A program made the position numbers and the translations under genes. DNA of 64,000 nucleotides from Pseudarthrobacter siccitolerans (GTDB taxonomy: Bacteria > Actinomycetota > Actinomycetes > Actinomycetales > Micrococcaceae): assembly GCF_001046895.1 (NCBI RefSeq), contig NZ_CAQI01000025.1:124001-188000 (forward strand). The letters are read 5' to 3'. Under the pieces are notes generated by a model. It was not told the origin of the DNA, searched no databases, and worked only from the letters and a program-made list of their open reading frames with translations. Below, piece after piece: positions 56,692 to 64,000 of this stretch; within the stretch, counting starts at the first letter, position 1, and every line of letters begins with the position of its first letter.

Positions 56692-58050
56692 TTAGCGTTG
56701 TGGGGGCAGGAGCCTGGAAAGTCCGACGGCGGGAATCGCCGTGAGTGCCGCCATCACCGCCCAGGGCCAGACGGCGTCGGGCCCGGGCTGGCTGGCGCCC
56801 GAGTACAGCGGTCCCAGGACGAAGTTGCCCAACAGCACCGCACAGCCGCCCATGCTGGCGAGTAGTCCGTAATAGATGCCGGACCTTCGGCCGCGGGCAA
56901 AGTCCAAGACCAGCGGCATGGCCACCGGTCCGATGCACATGTGCCCCAGGCAGAGCCCCGCCACCAGCAGCAACGGCGGAAGCAGTTGCAGCGGGCCGGT
57001 AGCGGGGTACTGCGCGAGCACTGCCATGGTGGCGAACGCCAGGCCTTTAAGCGTGAAGCCCACGGTGAGCGCACGCCCTGGACCCAGCCGGTGCGTCAGC
57101 CGGGAAATGGGCCACTGCAGCGCCACGGTCATAAGGGACGCGACGGCGAACAGGCCGGCAAGTGCCTCCGGTCCCGCGCCGCTGCGGGTTAGCTCGATGG
57201 GAAGGCCGAAGTAGAGCTGGTTGTAGGCCAGCAGGTTCACGCTGTAGAGGGCCCCGAAGGTTACGAAGCGCTTGTCCCGCAGCATCGCCGCGACGCCATC
57301 ACCGTGCGGGGTGCCAGCACCCTGCGGCCCATCGTTGCCCTGGGACGCGGTGTCACCTTGCTGCGCGCCGTCACCCGGCGCGGCGTCACTGGGTGCGGCG
57401 GCGGCAAGCGGGTTGGCAGAATCCAGGTTAGCGGGAGCGGGTTTTACGGCTCCTGCGGGGATGCCGTGCCACAGGACGCCGGTCATCACGGCAAAGACTG
57501 CAGCCCCGGCCAGGGCTGCCCAGCTGAAGGACAGGCCCAACAGCAGGGCGCCGACCAGCGGGCCGGCAACGGCGCCGATTTCCCCGCAGATGGCGAGGAG
57601 CGCAAAAAGTCCCGGTGCCTTCCCGCTGGTGCTCCGCCGTCGTTCTTCCGCCCGGCCTACCAGGGACTCCAGCGCAGGCGAGAACAATGCCCCGCCCATC
57701 CCGGTGAGCACAGCGCCGAGGAGGAACAGCGGAAAGCTGCCGGCCAGTGCCAGGGTGAGGTAGCCGGAGATGCGGACCAGGCAGCCCACCAGCATGGCGC
57801 GGCGGGGGCCCCACCGGTCCGTGATCATCCCGCCCACCAGGAAGAGCCCCTGCTGGCTGAAGACCCTGGCGCCCAGCACCACGCCCACGGCAGTGGCAGT
57901 CATGGCGAAGTCCCGGGTCATCACCAGTGCCAGGAACGGCACCACTGCGTAGAAGCCGATATTAAAGATGAGCTGGCTGGCGAGGAGCAGGCCGGGGGCC
58001 GGCCCCGGCTGTGTTGTTGCCGCCTGGCCGGCAGTGCCGAGGGCGGTCAC
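56692..58050 (-). CDS. MFS exporter
   Basis: 452 residues with about 12 membrane helices and a long Gln/Gly/Asp-rich central loop (~225-260). GVVLGARVFSQQGLFLVGGM and DRWGPRRAML (MFS motif A) are present. It is embedded between the ATPases and the binding protein, recalling the staphylopine-type cnt layout where an MFS protein exports the metallophore. Substrate is inferred. Confidence 0.85.
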   Translation of the reverse strand: MTALGTAGQAATTQPGPAPGLLLASQLIFNIGFYAVVPFLALVMTRDFAMTATAVGVVLGARVFSQQGLFLVGGMITDRWGPRRAMLVGCLVRISGYLTLALAGSFPLFLLGAVLTGMGGALFSPALESLVGRAEERRRSTSGKAPGLFALLAICGEIGAVAGPLVGALLLGLSFSWAALAGAAVFAVMTGVLWHGIPAGAVKPAPANLDSANPLAAAAPSDAAPGDGAQQGDTASQGNDGPQGAGTPHGDGVAAMLRDKRFVTFGALYSVNLLAYNQLYFGLPIELTRSGAGPEALAGLFAVASLMTVALQWPISRLTHRLGPGRALTVGFTLKGLAFATMAVLAQYPATGPLQLLPPLLLVAGLCLGHMCIGPVAMPLVLDFARGRRSGIYYGLLASMGGCAVLLGNFVLGPLYSGASQPGPDAVWPWAVMAALTAIPAVGLSRLLPPQR

Positions 58051-58865
58051 AGGGCAGCCGCCGGGACAGCTGATGGAAGGTTCATGGCAGCGGCCGCCTG
58101 CACCAGGGCGTGCGCGGCGGGAGTTGTGGGGTGTGCCAGCACGTGGTCCGTTGGTCCTTGTTCAGCGATGCTGCCGTCGGACAGGACGGCCGTGCTCCCG
58201 CACATCCTGGCGGCGGTTGCAAGGTCATGGGTAACCAGGAGCAGGCCCAGGCCTTCGTGCACCAGGCGGTCCAGGAGCTCGAGGACGGCATCGCGCAGGG
58301 GCAGGTCCAGGCCGCTAACGGGTTCATCAGCCAGCAGGTATGCGGGCTTCACTGCCAGGGCACGGGCGATGGCCACGCGCTGGTTCTGGCCGCCGGACAG
58401 TTCGCCCGGCCGCTGGTTCATCACCCGGACCGGCAACTCCACGCGTTCCAGCGCCTGGCCGGCGAGGTCCCGGTGGTTGCCCTCCACCCGCAACTGCCGC
58501 AGTGGTTCCAGCAGCAGTTGCGCTACGGTCATCCGCGGGTCCAGGCTGCCGGCCGGATTCTGCGGAACGTACTGTACCGAGCGGCGATACCAGCGAAGGC
58601 TTCGGGCCGGTCCGGGCCTTACTGCGCTCCCGCCCAGGCTGACGGTACCGCTGGATGGCTTTGCCAGGCCGAGCATGATCCGGACCAGCGTGGATTTTCC
58701 GGAGCCCGAGCTTCCCACCAGTGCAGTGCCCGCTCCAGGAGTGAGGGTCAGGGTGACGTTGCGGAGGGTGTGGGCGGGTTGGCAGCCGCGGAGGCTGCGG
58801 CTGGGGTATTTGAAGGACGTGGGATACCTGAACGAGATGCCATCCGCGCGGAGCGCCCCGGTCAT
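58047..58865 (-). CDS. ABC transporter ATPase (DppF-type)
   Basis: 272 residues. Walker A GSSGSGKST (~45), signature LSGGQNQR, Walker B YLLADEPVSGLD, then VTHDLATAARM. Second ATPase of the importer; four-base overlaps with both neighbours. Confidence 0.9.
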   Translation of the reverse strand: MTGALRADGISFRYPTSFKYPSRSLRGCQPAHTLRNVTLTLTPGAGTALVGSSGSGKSTLVRIMLGLAKPSSGTVSLGGSAVRPGPARSLRWYRRSVQYVPQNPAGSLDPRMTVAQLLLEPLRQLRVEGNHRDLAGQALERVELPVRVMNQRPGELSGGQNQRVAIARALAVKPAYLLADEPVSGLDLPLRDAVLELLDRLVHEGLGLLLVTHDLATAARMCGSTAVLSDGSIAEQGPTDHVLAHPTTPAAHALVQAAAAMNLPSAVPAAAL

Positions 58866-59647
58866 GCTGCCACAGCCGTTCCTGCATGCGGCCGTGTTGC
58901 CATGGCGGCCCGCACGAGGCGCTTGGTGTAGGGGTGCCGGGGGTTCCGCAGCAGCTCAGCCATCGGGGCATCTTCGACGACGTGCCCGTCTTCCATCACG
59001 AGGGCTCGGCTGCACACGGCTGCCGCTGCTGCCAGATCGTGGGTGATGAAGAGCAGGCTGCGGCCCTCGGACACCCAGGCGCGGAGGCTCGTGAGGACAG
59101 TCTGTGTGGCGACCGCGTCCAGGGCAGTGGTGGGTTCGTCCGCCACCAGAACCTCCGTGCGGCAGGCCAATGCCAGGGCAATGCAAACCCTCTGCAGCTG
59201 CCCGCCCGACAGTTCGCCGGTATAGCGCCGCATGATCTCCGTCGGGTCCGCGAGCCCGGCCCGGGCCAGCAGGAGCGCCGCCTCACTTCGGGCTTCAGCG
59301 GGGCTGAGCCCCCGACGCAGCGGGATCATCAACTGCTTGCCCACCTGAACCAGCGGATTCAGGGAAGTCTGCGGATCCTGGCTGATCAAGGCTGCGCCTG
59401 CTTTGCCCGCCGCACTTCCGCGGTCCCCTGGCCCGGGGGCAGTCCCAAAGGAAATGTCCCCACTTGCCGTGATTCCTTCCGGCACTGTCCGGGTGAGGGC
59501 TGAGGCTGTCAGCGACTTCCCGGATCCTGAGGCTCCCAGCAGGGCAACGCTCTCAGCCCGCTTCATGGAGAACGTCAGGGGGTGCACCAGCCGGCGCCCG
59601 GCGTGCGAGAGCACAAGGTTCTTCACGGACAGGGCTGGTGCAGGCAT
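58862..59647 (-). CDS. ABC transporter ATPase (DppD-type)
   Basis: 261 residues, first gene of the operon. Walker A GASGSGKSL (~38), ISQDPQTSLNPLVQVGKQL typical of peptide/nickel ATPases, signature LSGGQLQR, Walker B VLVADEPTTALD. It overlaps the second ATPase gene by four bases. Confidence 0.9.
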   Translation of the reverse strand: MPAPALSVKNLVLSHAGRRLVHPLTFSMKRAESVALLGASGSGKSLTASALTRTVPEGITASGDISFGTAPGPGDRGSAAGKAGAALISQDPQTSLNPLVQVGKQLMIPLRRGLSPAEARSEAALLLARAGLADPTEIMRRYTGELSGGQLQRVCIALALACRTEVLVADEPTTALDAVATQTVLTSLRAWVSEGRSLLFITHDLAAAAAVCSRALVMEDGHVVEDAPMAELLRNPRHPYTKRLVRAAMATRPHAGTAVAA

Positions 59648-59693
59648 CGGAACGTCGTTTCGTGGCAGGGCTTCGGGAACGAGTTCATCCTAA

Positions 59694-59708
59694 CAAGAAT
59701 GGTTCTCA
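59694..59708 (-). promoter_or_regulatory. Zur/Fur-like box
   Basis: Minus strand TGAGAACCATTCTTG matches most positions of the TGAnAATnATTnTCA-type Zur box, 47 bp before the first ATPase start. It suggests repression by zinc (or iron) of the transporter operon. Confidence 0.45.
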
Positions 59709-59809
59709 ATTATGCAAATGTGCATCAGGTTTATGTAGCTCTGTCAGAGCCAGGTGATGGGGGGTGGCGTGTGTTGCGGGAGGTGATGGCGGGTTGGGGA
59801 TCCTGGCAC

Positions 59810-59852
59810 AAAAAAGCGGGCGGCCGCTCAAAGCAACCGCCCGCATTTTTTT
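59810..59852. terminator. bidirectional intrinsic terminator
   Basis: GCGGGCGG/CCGCCCGC stem with A-run and T-run on both sides, after purM. Confidence 0.85.
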
Positions 59853-59859
59853 GGGATAT

Positions 59860-61008
59860 CTAGGCGTAGGCGTTGACCAGGCGGACGGCGCCGCCGTCCA
59901 CACCCTTGGCACCCTGCACGTAATCCGGGCCGGACTTGAGGATGGAATCCGAGTCCTCGGTAACAGTGCCCATGATCCAGGACGGCAGGCCGCGGTCGTT
60001 GAGGCGGGACACCGCGGCGTCTGCGGCGTCCGCGGACACGATGGCCACCATGCCCACACCCAGGTTCAGGGTGCGTTCGAGGTCTGCCAGCGGGACGTTG
60101 CCCAGCTCGGACACCAGCTTGAAGATGGCCGGCAGTTCCCAGGTGGCGCGGTCCACTGTGGCCACCAGGCCCTGGGGGAGGACACGTGCCAGGTTGGCGG
60201 CGAGGCCGCCGCCGGTGACGTGGCTGAAGCCGTGCACAGCGGAAGTTCCGGTGACGGGGAACGCGCGGGCCAGGTCCAGGCAGTCCGCAGCGTAGACGCG
60301 GGTGGGCTCGAGGAGCTCCTCGCCCAGGGTGCGGCCGAGTTCGGATACCTGGCGGTCCAGTGCCCAGCCGGCGTGGTTGATCACGCGGCGGACCAGGGAG
60401 TAGCCGTTGGAGTGCAGGCCGGAGGAGGCCATGCCGATGACAACATCCCCGGCGCGGACGCGGTCCGGTCCCAGGAGCTGGTCGGCTTCGACCACGCCCG
60501 TGGCTGCGCCGGCGACGTCGTATTCGTGCTCGCCCAGCAGGCCGGGGTGCTCGGCGGTTTCGCCGCCCACCAGTGCCGTGCCGGCAACGGAGCAGGCGGC
60601 GGCAATGCCGCGGACAATATCGGCGATGCGCTCGGGCACCACCTTGCCGCAGGCGATGTAGTCCGTCATGTACAGCGGCTCCGCGCCAACCACCACGATG
60701 TCGTCCACCACCATGCCCACGAGGTCGAACCCGATGGTGTCGTGGATGTCCATGGCCTGGGCGATGGCAACCTTGGTGCCCACGCCGTCGGTGGAGGTGG
60801 CCAGCAGCGGCTTCTTGTAGGTCAGGAGCCGGGAGACGTCGTAGAGGCCGGCAAAGCCGCCCACCCCGCCGATTACCGAGGAGTTGTGGGTGGCCTTGAC
60901 GGCGCCCTTCATCAGCTCGACGGCGCGGTCGCCGGCTTCAACGTCTACGCCTGCGGAGGCGTAGGTGATGCCGGAGGTGTTGCCGGAGGCGGGGGCAGCG
61001 GAAGTCAT
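59860..61008 (-). CDS. purM: phosphoribosylformylglycinamidine cyclo-ligase
   Basis: 382 residues. YASAGVDVEAGDRAVELMKG, GGFAGLYDV, STDGVGTKVAIA, DLVGMVVDDIVVVGAEP and GGETAEHPGL are the PurM active-site segments. Catalyses AIR formation in purine synthesis. Overlaps purF by four bases (ATGA). Confidence 0.96.
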   Translation of the reverse strand: MTSAAPASGNTSGITYASAGVDVEAGDRAVELMKGAVKATHNSSVIGGVGGFAGLYDVSRLLTYKKPLLATSTDGVGTKVAIAQAMDIHDTIGFDLVGMVVDDIVVVGAEPLYMTDYIACGKVVPERIADIVRGIAAACSVAGTALVGGETAEHPGLLGEHEYDVAGAATGVVEADQLLGPDRVRAGDVVIGMASSGLHSNGYSLVRRVINHAGWALDRQVSELGRTLGEELLEPTRVYAADCLDLARAFPVTGTSAVHGFSHVTGGGLAANLARVLPQGLVATVDRATWELPAIFKLVSELGNVPLADLERTLNLGVGMVAIVSADAADAAVSRLNDRGLPSWIMGTVTEDSDSILKSGPDYVQGAKGVDGGAVRLVNAYA

Positions 61009-62678
61009 ACGGACTCTTTCTTGTCAGCGCCGGTGGTGGCGGCGTGCACGTCTGGCACAAGGTCGGCTTCGGTCAGCAGATTCTCGAATTCGGAGTCCGG
61101 CCCGGGATCGCAGCCGGTGGCGCCGGCCTTCTCGGCCGGGTCCTCTTCGGAATCCACGGCGAGGGCGGCGGTTTCGCCCGGAAGCGCGGACGGCGAGGGC
61201 TTCAGGCCGCCGAGGTCCGTGCGCTCCAGCAGGTTCTTGCCCAGCTTGTCCGCGCCCGGCAGCTCAATGGGGTACTTGCCCGTGAAGCAGGCGGTGCAGA
61301 GGCGCTCCCGCGGCTGGCGGGTGGCGCCGATCATGCCGTCCTCGGAGATGTAGGCCAGCGAATCGGCGCCGATGGCCTGGGAGATCTCTTCGATGGTGGC
61401 GCCGTTGGCGATCAGCTCGGCACGCGAGGCGAAGTCGATGCCGTAGAAGCAGGGCCACTGCACCGGCGGGGAGGAAATCTTGACGTGGACGGCGGCCGCA
61501 CCGGCTTCGCGGAGCATCCGGACGATGGCGCGCTGGGTGTTGCCGCGGACGATCGAGTCATCCACCACCACCACGCGCTTGCCGCGGATCACGGACTCGA
61601 GGGCGTTGAGCTTAAGCCGGATACCCAGCTGACGGAGGGTCTGCGAAGGCTGGATGAAGGTCCGGCCCACGTAGGAGTTTTTGACGAAGCCGTGGGCGAA
61701 GGGGATGCCGGATTCTTCGGCGTAGCCCACCGCGGCGGGGGTGCCGGATTCCGGGACGGGGATCACGATGTCCGCCACCTGCGTGTTCTCGCGGGCCAGC
61801 TGGCGGCCCATCTCAACACGGGACTCGTACACGGAGCGGCCGGCGATGGCGGCATCCGGGCGCGCGAGGTAGACGTATTCAAAAACGCAACCGGCCGGCG
61901 TCGGCTCCGCGAAACGCTGGGAGCGCACGCCCTGCTCGTCAATAGCGATGAACTCGCCCGGCTCGATCTCGCGGATGAAGCTGGCGCCCACGGTGGCAAG
62001 TGCGGACTGCTCGGACGCGACCACCCAGCCGCGCTCCAGCCGGCCCAGGACCAGCGGGCGGATGCCGTAGGTATCGCGGGCGGCGTAGAGGGTGCCCTCG
62101 TCCATAAAGACAAAGCAGAAGCCACCCTTGATCTTGGGGAGCAGCTCGATGGCGGTCTCCTCGAGGGTCTTGCCCGGCTCGCCCTCCAGCAGGGCCGTGA
62201 CCAGGGCGGTGTCCGAGGTGTTGCCCTGCTTCATTTCGCCGGTGAGCTGGCCGCCGTTGCGTTCCTGGATCATGGCGTTGAGCTCGGCGGTGTTGGTGAG
62301 GTTGCCGTTGTGCGCCAGGGCCACGGTGCCGGTGCTGGTGGCGCCGAGCGTGGGCTGGGCGTTGGCCCAGTGGCTGGCTCCGGTGGTGGAGTAGCGGCAG
62401 TGCCCCACGGCGAGGTGCCCGGTGAGGGTGTTCAGGGTGGTCTCGTCGAAGACCTGGGAGACGAGCCCCATGTCCTTGTAGACGTTGATCCGGTTGCCGT
62501 CGCTGGTGGCTATACCAGCGGACTCCTGACCGCGGTGCTGCAGTGCATACAGCCCGTAATAGGTGAGTTTTGCTACTTCTTCGCCTGGTGCCCAGACCCC
62601 AAAAACGCCGCAGGCGTCCTGCGGGCCTTTTTCGCCAGGGAGAAGATCATGAGAAAGTTTTCCATCGCCGCGTGCCAC
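61005..62678 (-). CDS. purF: amidophosphoribosyltransferase
   Basis: 557 residues. The catalytic Cys is C23 in PQDACGVFGVW after a propeptide; the glutaminase region has HNGNLTN and the PRPP loop VVVVDDSIVRGNT. ERLCTACFTGKYPIEL holds Cys residues typical of the iron-sulfur type. First committed step of purine synthesis. The Ala/Glu-rich C-terminal ~60 residues are an extension. Confidence 0.96.
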   Translation of the reverse strand: MARGDGKLSHDLLPGEKGPQDACGVFGVWAPGEEVAKLTYYGLYALQHRGQESAGIATSDGNRINVYKDMGLVSQVFDETTLNTLTGHLAVGHCRYSTTGASHWANAQPTLGATSTGTVALAHNGNLTNTAELNAMIQERNGGQLTGEMKQGNTSDTALVTALLEGEPGKTLEETAIELLPKIKGGFCFVFMDEGTLYAARDTYGIRPLVLGRLERGWVVASEQSALATVGASFIREIEPGEFIAIDEQGVRSQRFAEPTPAGCVFEYVYLARPDAAIAGRSVYESRVEMGRQLARENTQVADIVIPVPESGTPAAVGYAEESGIPFAHGFVKNSYVGRTFIQPSQTLRQLGIRLKLNALESVIRGKRVVVVDDSIVRGNTQRAIVRMLREAGAAAVHVKISSPPVQWPCFYGIDFASRAELIANGATIEEISQAIGADSLAYISEDGMIGATRQPRERLCTACFTGKYPIELPGADKLGKNLLERTDLGGLKPSPSALPGETAALAVDSEEDPAEKAGATGCDPGPDSEFENLLTEADLVPDVHAATTGADKKESV

Positions 62679-62736
62679 TGGTCGATTATCTCACGAGATG
62701 CGGTAGGACTTTTCCGGCCGTCCGTTTGTGACCGGG

Positions 62737-63051
62737 CTACTGCCCGTTGTCCGGATCCGGTTCGGAGTCGGGAACCGCTTCCACCACTGCCCGCTGCTGC
62801 CGCTTGACGCTGCGCCGGTCCAGGACCAGCGCCAGCGCGGCGCCCAGGATGGCGCCGGCGCCCGCGAACAGGACCAGGAAGAACCCGAACACCGAGCCGG
62901 GGTCGAACTCCGGAGTTGCGGGCAGGCCGTATGCCACCGCGGCCGCAGCCGCGGCACCCACCAGTGCGCCCAGGATCAGGAACGGCACGTATTTGGGTGC
63001 GCGGCGGACGGTGACCTCGCGGCGCTCGGCGGCGGGTTGTTCAGAAGGCAT
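62737..63051 (-). CDS. small membrane protein next to purF
   Basis: 104 residues with two membrane helices (VPFLILGALVGAAAAAAVAY and GFFLVLFAGAGAILGAALAL), followed by a basic and an acidic tail. It is commonly found beside purFM in Micrococcaceae-type genomes as I recall. Function unknown. Confidence 0.75.
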   Translation of the reverse strand: MPSEQPAAERREVTVRRAPKYVPFLILGALVGAAAAAAVAYGLPATPEFDPGSVFGFFLVLFAGAGAILGAALALVLDRRSVKRQQRAVVEAVPDSEPDPDNGQ

Positions 63052-63140
63052 GCATCAAGCCTACATTTCTGTGTTGCCCTATCACTTACGGCTGCCAAAA
63101 CCCCGGAATGGGAACCGTAAGTGATGGCGCAACGCGGGGG

Positions 63141-63479
63141 TCAGCTGCCGCGGTACGTGGAGTAGGCGAACGGGCTGAGCAGGAGCGGAACGTGGTAGTG
63201 CTCGGGGCCGGTGACTTCGAACACCAGGTCCACCTCGGGGAAGAACGTTGCGGTCTGCAGCCCGGCGTAGTAGCTGCCGGTGGCGAAGTTGAGCTTGTAG
63301 TGCCCCGCCTCCAGCTGCTCCGGACCCAGGTCCTTCGCCCGCCCGTCCGCGTCGGTGGTGGAGCCGGCCAGCTTCTGCCAGGTGCCGCCGTCGTTTTTGT
63401 AAAGCACGACGGCGACCCCCGCCGCCGGGCGTCCGGCGCCGGTATCGAGGATGTGGGTGGTGACGTGGGAGACGCTCAT
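63141..63479 (-). CDS. uraH: 5-hydroxyisourate hydrolase
   Basis: 112 residues of the transthyretin-like family: THILDTGAGRPAAGVAVVLY with the active-site His, RAKDL, EHYHVPLLLSPFAYSTYRGS with the diagnostic C-terminal YRGS. Second step of urate breakdown. Overlaps uraD by four bases. Confidence 0.96.
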   Translation of the reverse strand: MSVSHVTTHILDTGAGRPAAGVAVVLYKNDGGTWQKLAGSTTDADGRAKDLGPEQLEAGHYKLNFATGSYYAGLQTATFFPEVDLVFEVTGPEHYHVPLLLSPFAYSTYRGS

Positions 63480-63973
63480 TCGGTGATCAGTCCTTCGAGC
63501 CGCAGAACGGCAATTTCACGCAGCTGCTGTGCCACGATGGTGTCTTCTTCGGCAGGGGAGTTGGCAAGCCGTTCGTTGAGGGCCTGCAGGATTTCGGGCG
63601 CGGTGCGTCCGGCGGCGCGGATCAGGAAGACCCGGCCGAACTTGTCCTCGTAGTCCTTGTTGCCCTGCGCCAAAGCCTGCGCAACGCCGGCGTCCGCAGG
63701 GTCTACGCCCGCTTGCTCCGAACGGGACATGGACGCTTCGGTGGTGGCCGCCGTCGGACGTTCCCCGATCCGGGGATGGTGCGCCATGGCGGACTCAACC
63801 TCGGCCGGCGTGAACGGCTCAGCCGCTCCCGCGGCAAAAGCCAGGAGGGCTTCCCTCGACGGGAAGGGCCGGGCGGCGGCTACGGTGTCCACCCAGCGCT
63901 GGACGTCGACGCAGGGCCTGAGGGTTTCCGCGGCCCGCGCACGGTCCGCGGTGTTGAATTCGGCAAGCTTCAT
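63476..63973 (-). CDS. uraD: OHCU decarboxylase
   Basis: 165 residues. ESAMAHHPRIGE contains the catalytic His, followed by SRSEQAGVD and NKDYEDKFGRVFLIRAAGRT. Converts OHCU to S-allantoin in urate catabolism, pairing with uraH. The purine genes nearby are biosynthetic, so the two sets are neighbours rather than one pathway. Confidence 0.95.
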   Translation of the reverse strand: MKLAEFNTADRARAAETLRPCVDVQRWVDTVAAARPFPSREALLAFAAGAAEPFTPAEVESAMAHHPRIGERPTAATTEASMSRSEQAGVDPADAGVAQALAQGNKDYEDKFGRVFLIRAAGRTAPEILQALNERLANSPAEEDTIVAQQLREIAVLRLEGLITE

Positions 63974-64000
63974 GCTGGCTGCTTCCTCGGTAACAATGCT

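Noticed and set aside
61044..62807. Long plus-strand open frame opposite purF
   Set aside because: Antisense shadow produced by high GC content; no ribosome site or domain.

Overview
The window looks like a high-GC actinobacterial chromosome of the Arthrobacter/Pseudarthrobacter type. This rests on the style of the host genes (DUF3073, a ClpB with a HAIR-like operator, purF-purM followed by a small membrane protein, uraD-uraH) and on phage genes of actinophage type. The genus is inferred, not proven.

About 44.6 kb of it (roughly 600-45190) is an apparently intact siphovirus prophage. It lies between two divergent host genes: a DUF4031/HD-domain protein running off the left edge and a TOBE-domain regulator heading a molybdate transporter operon. 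Nearly all prophage genes are on the minus strand. In prophage coordinates, 5-17 kb holds the early genes: a sigma-like factor, a family A DNA polymerase, a tRNA-like gene, a P4-type primase/helicase, a resolvase-like nuclease, a redoxin, a phiC31 gp3-like recombination directionality factor, a LAGLIDADG protein, a RecB/Cas4-like nuclease, a candidate regulator and a dNMP kinase. From 17 to 36.4 kb, read right to left, come terminase, portal, a MuF protein fused to an ADP-ribosyltransferase, scaffold, capsid, head-tail connectors, tail genes, holin and endolysin. From 38 to 45 kb lie many small early genes and a large serine integrase next to the right attachment site. After excision the 45-38 kb and 17-0.7 kb blocks are not directly joined; they flank the late genes in the circular form, with attP between the integrase and the left end.

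Several plus-strand or terminator-insulated modules look like lysogen-expressed cargo: a DNA methyltransferase plus endonuclease (2.7-4.6 kb), a membrane-anchored coiled-coil protein (36.5-37.2 kb), a thioredoxin-fold/zinc-ribbon pair (37.8-38.2 kb), and a C-terminally anchored coiled-coil protein at the left end.

The most unusual content is regulatory. Three separate repeated motif families run through the prophage: twenty exact copies of GTGTAAAC; six copies of a fixed-spacing promoter-like element (TGAGCA-N17-GACTCC) upstream of early operons, beside a phage-encoded sigma-like factor; and about a dozen partly palindromic CGTAA-R-N-CGAC sites at promoter-like positions. Two about 100-bp nested inverted repeats, 28 kb apart, follow the integrase and the candidate regulator and show compensatory base changes. 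Together these suggest a phage-wide transcription control system.

Right of the prophage (45.2-64 kb) are host genes: mod regulator and modABC, a YCII protein, clpB, a septum-formation-domain protein, DUF3073, a five-gene peptide/metallophore-type ABC transporter operon with an MFS exporter behind a Zur-like box, purF-purM, and the urate-catabolism genes uraD-uraH.
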